Below are positions 63,881 through 64,000 of a stretch of DNA of 64,000 nucleotides, one piece after another; within the stretch, counting starts at the first letter, position 1, and every line of letters starts with the position of its first letter. Origin of the DNA: Methylophilaceae bacterium 11. Lineage in GTDB: Bacteria; Pseudomonadota; Gammaproteobacteria; Burkholderiales; Methylophilaceae. The stretch is from positions 2,294,001 through 2,358,000 of the forward strand of contig JCKJ01000001.1 in assembly GCA_000525025.1 (NCBI GenBank), given 5' to 3'. The translations under genes and the position numbers were made by a program. Below the pieces are notes generated by a model that saw only the letters and a program-made list of their open reading frames with translations, was not told the DNA's origin and ran no database searches.

Positions 63881-64000
63881 CCGATACCACCACGAATGAT
63901 CAACTCACTCCCAATACCATTTTAGTAGGTGAGGCATTGTATGCACACGCTATAAACCTAGTGATTGCACAAGCCACCACTAGCCTGCTTATCTTTGACC
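63877..64000 (+). CDS. Hypothetical protein, N-terminal part (cut by window edge)
   Basis: 41 codons from the ATG at 63877, overlapping the roxA stop by 4 bp (ATGA). It begins MTDTTTNDQLTPNTILVGEA. Coupling to roxA is clear, but too little is present to assign a family. Nothing more can be said from this part. Confidence 0.6.
   Translation, partial: MTDTTTNDQLTPNTILVGEALYAHAINLVIAQATTSLLIFD

Noticed and set aside
1-64000. CRISPR arrays, rRNA genes, tRNA genes, prophage or integron structures
   Set aside because: No regularly spaced repeats, RNA-gene signatures, integrases or phage genes were seen when reading both strands.

Overview
The window looks like chromosomal DNA of a betaproteobacterium. 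Gene content and order point to Nitrosomonadales and most likely Methylophilaceae (Methylotenera/Methylophilus-like). The evidence for this is the recA-recX-alaS-lysC, thiL-pgpA-pncC, pcnB-folK-deoxynucleoside kinase-panB-panC-panD and glyQ-glyS-gmhB-plsC orders, a PEP-CTERM protein, and moderate GC. The family assignment is inference, because no methylotrophy gene lies inside the window. There is no rRNA, no recognisable tRNA, no CRISPR array and no prophage. Most of the sequence is dense housekeeping DNA with short intergenic gaps.

Layout. 0-5 kb: lysC (partial), alaS, recX and recA on the minus strand. 5-8 kb: a small exported Tyr/Gly-rich protein, then pncC, pgpA, thiL, a VanZ-like gene and mog. 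8-14 kb: a PDZ protein, a membrane protein of the so-called site-specific recombinase (Gcr) family, a TusA-like protein lacking its cysteine, darP, pmbA and mlaA. 14-23 kb: photolyase, a small unknown gene, rlmH, rsfS, panD-panC-panB, a PEP-CTERM protein, a deoxynucleoside kinase, folK, pcnB and a cobalamin adenosyltransferase. 23-28 kb: murI, an LRR-kinase fusion, a CHCC zinc-finger protein, a GT87-type membrane glycosyltransferase, ilvE and a SCO1-like gene. 28-38 kb: the ygjP-plsC-gmhB-glyS-glyQ run, interrupted by a GIY-YIG cassette, then lnt, mscL, corC and ybeY. 38-47 kb: fbp, a DUF2157/DUF4401/GDYXXLXY membrane trio, fba, phoH, miaB and cysG. 47-59 kb: signalling and envelope genes (two diguanylate-cyclase-type proteins, an OmpR/EnvZ-type pair, a PhoR-like kinase, an EF-hand protein, a FemAB-like protein, a TIGR03790 protein, OmpA, entericidin). 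59-64 kb: an orphan PD-(D/E)XK-like protein, a molybdopterin oxidoreductase, roxA and the start of one more gene.

The most unusual item is at 32807-33160. A GIY-YIG nuclease gene exactly fills the space between two inverted copies of a 28-bp hairpin repeat (dRS3-like ATTCCC-N8-GGGAAT core), and the unit sits between glyQ and glyS. It looks like a minimal mobile cassette. Other points of interest are a tandem 10-bp OmpR-like site in front of the ompR-type gene, a nested four-stem palindromic structure upstream of entericidin, a TusA homologue with Ser in place of Cys, and an LRR protein fused to a eukaryotic-type kinase. All database and structure statements come from memory of the families; no search was run.
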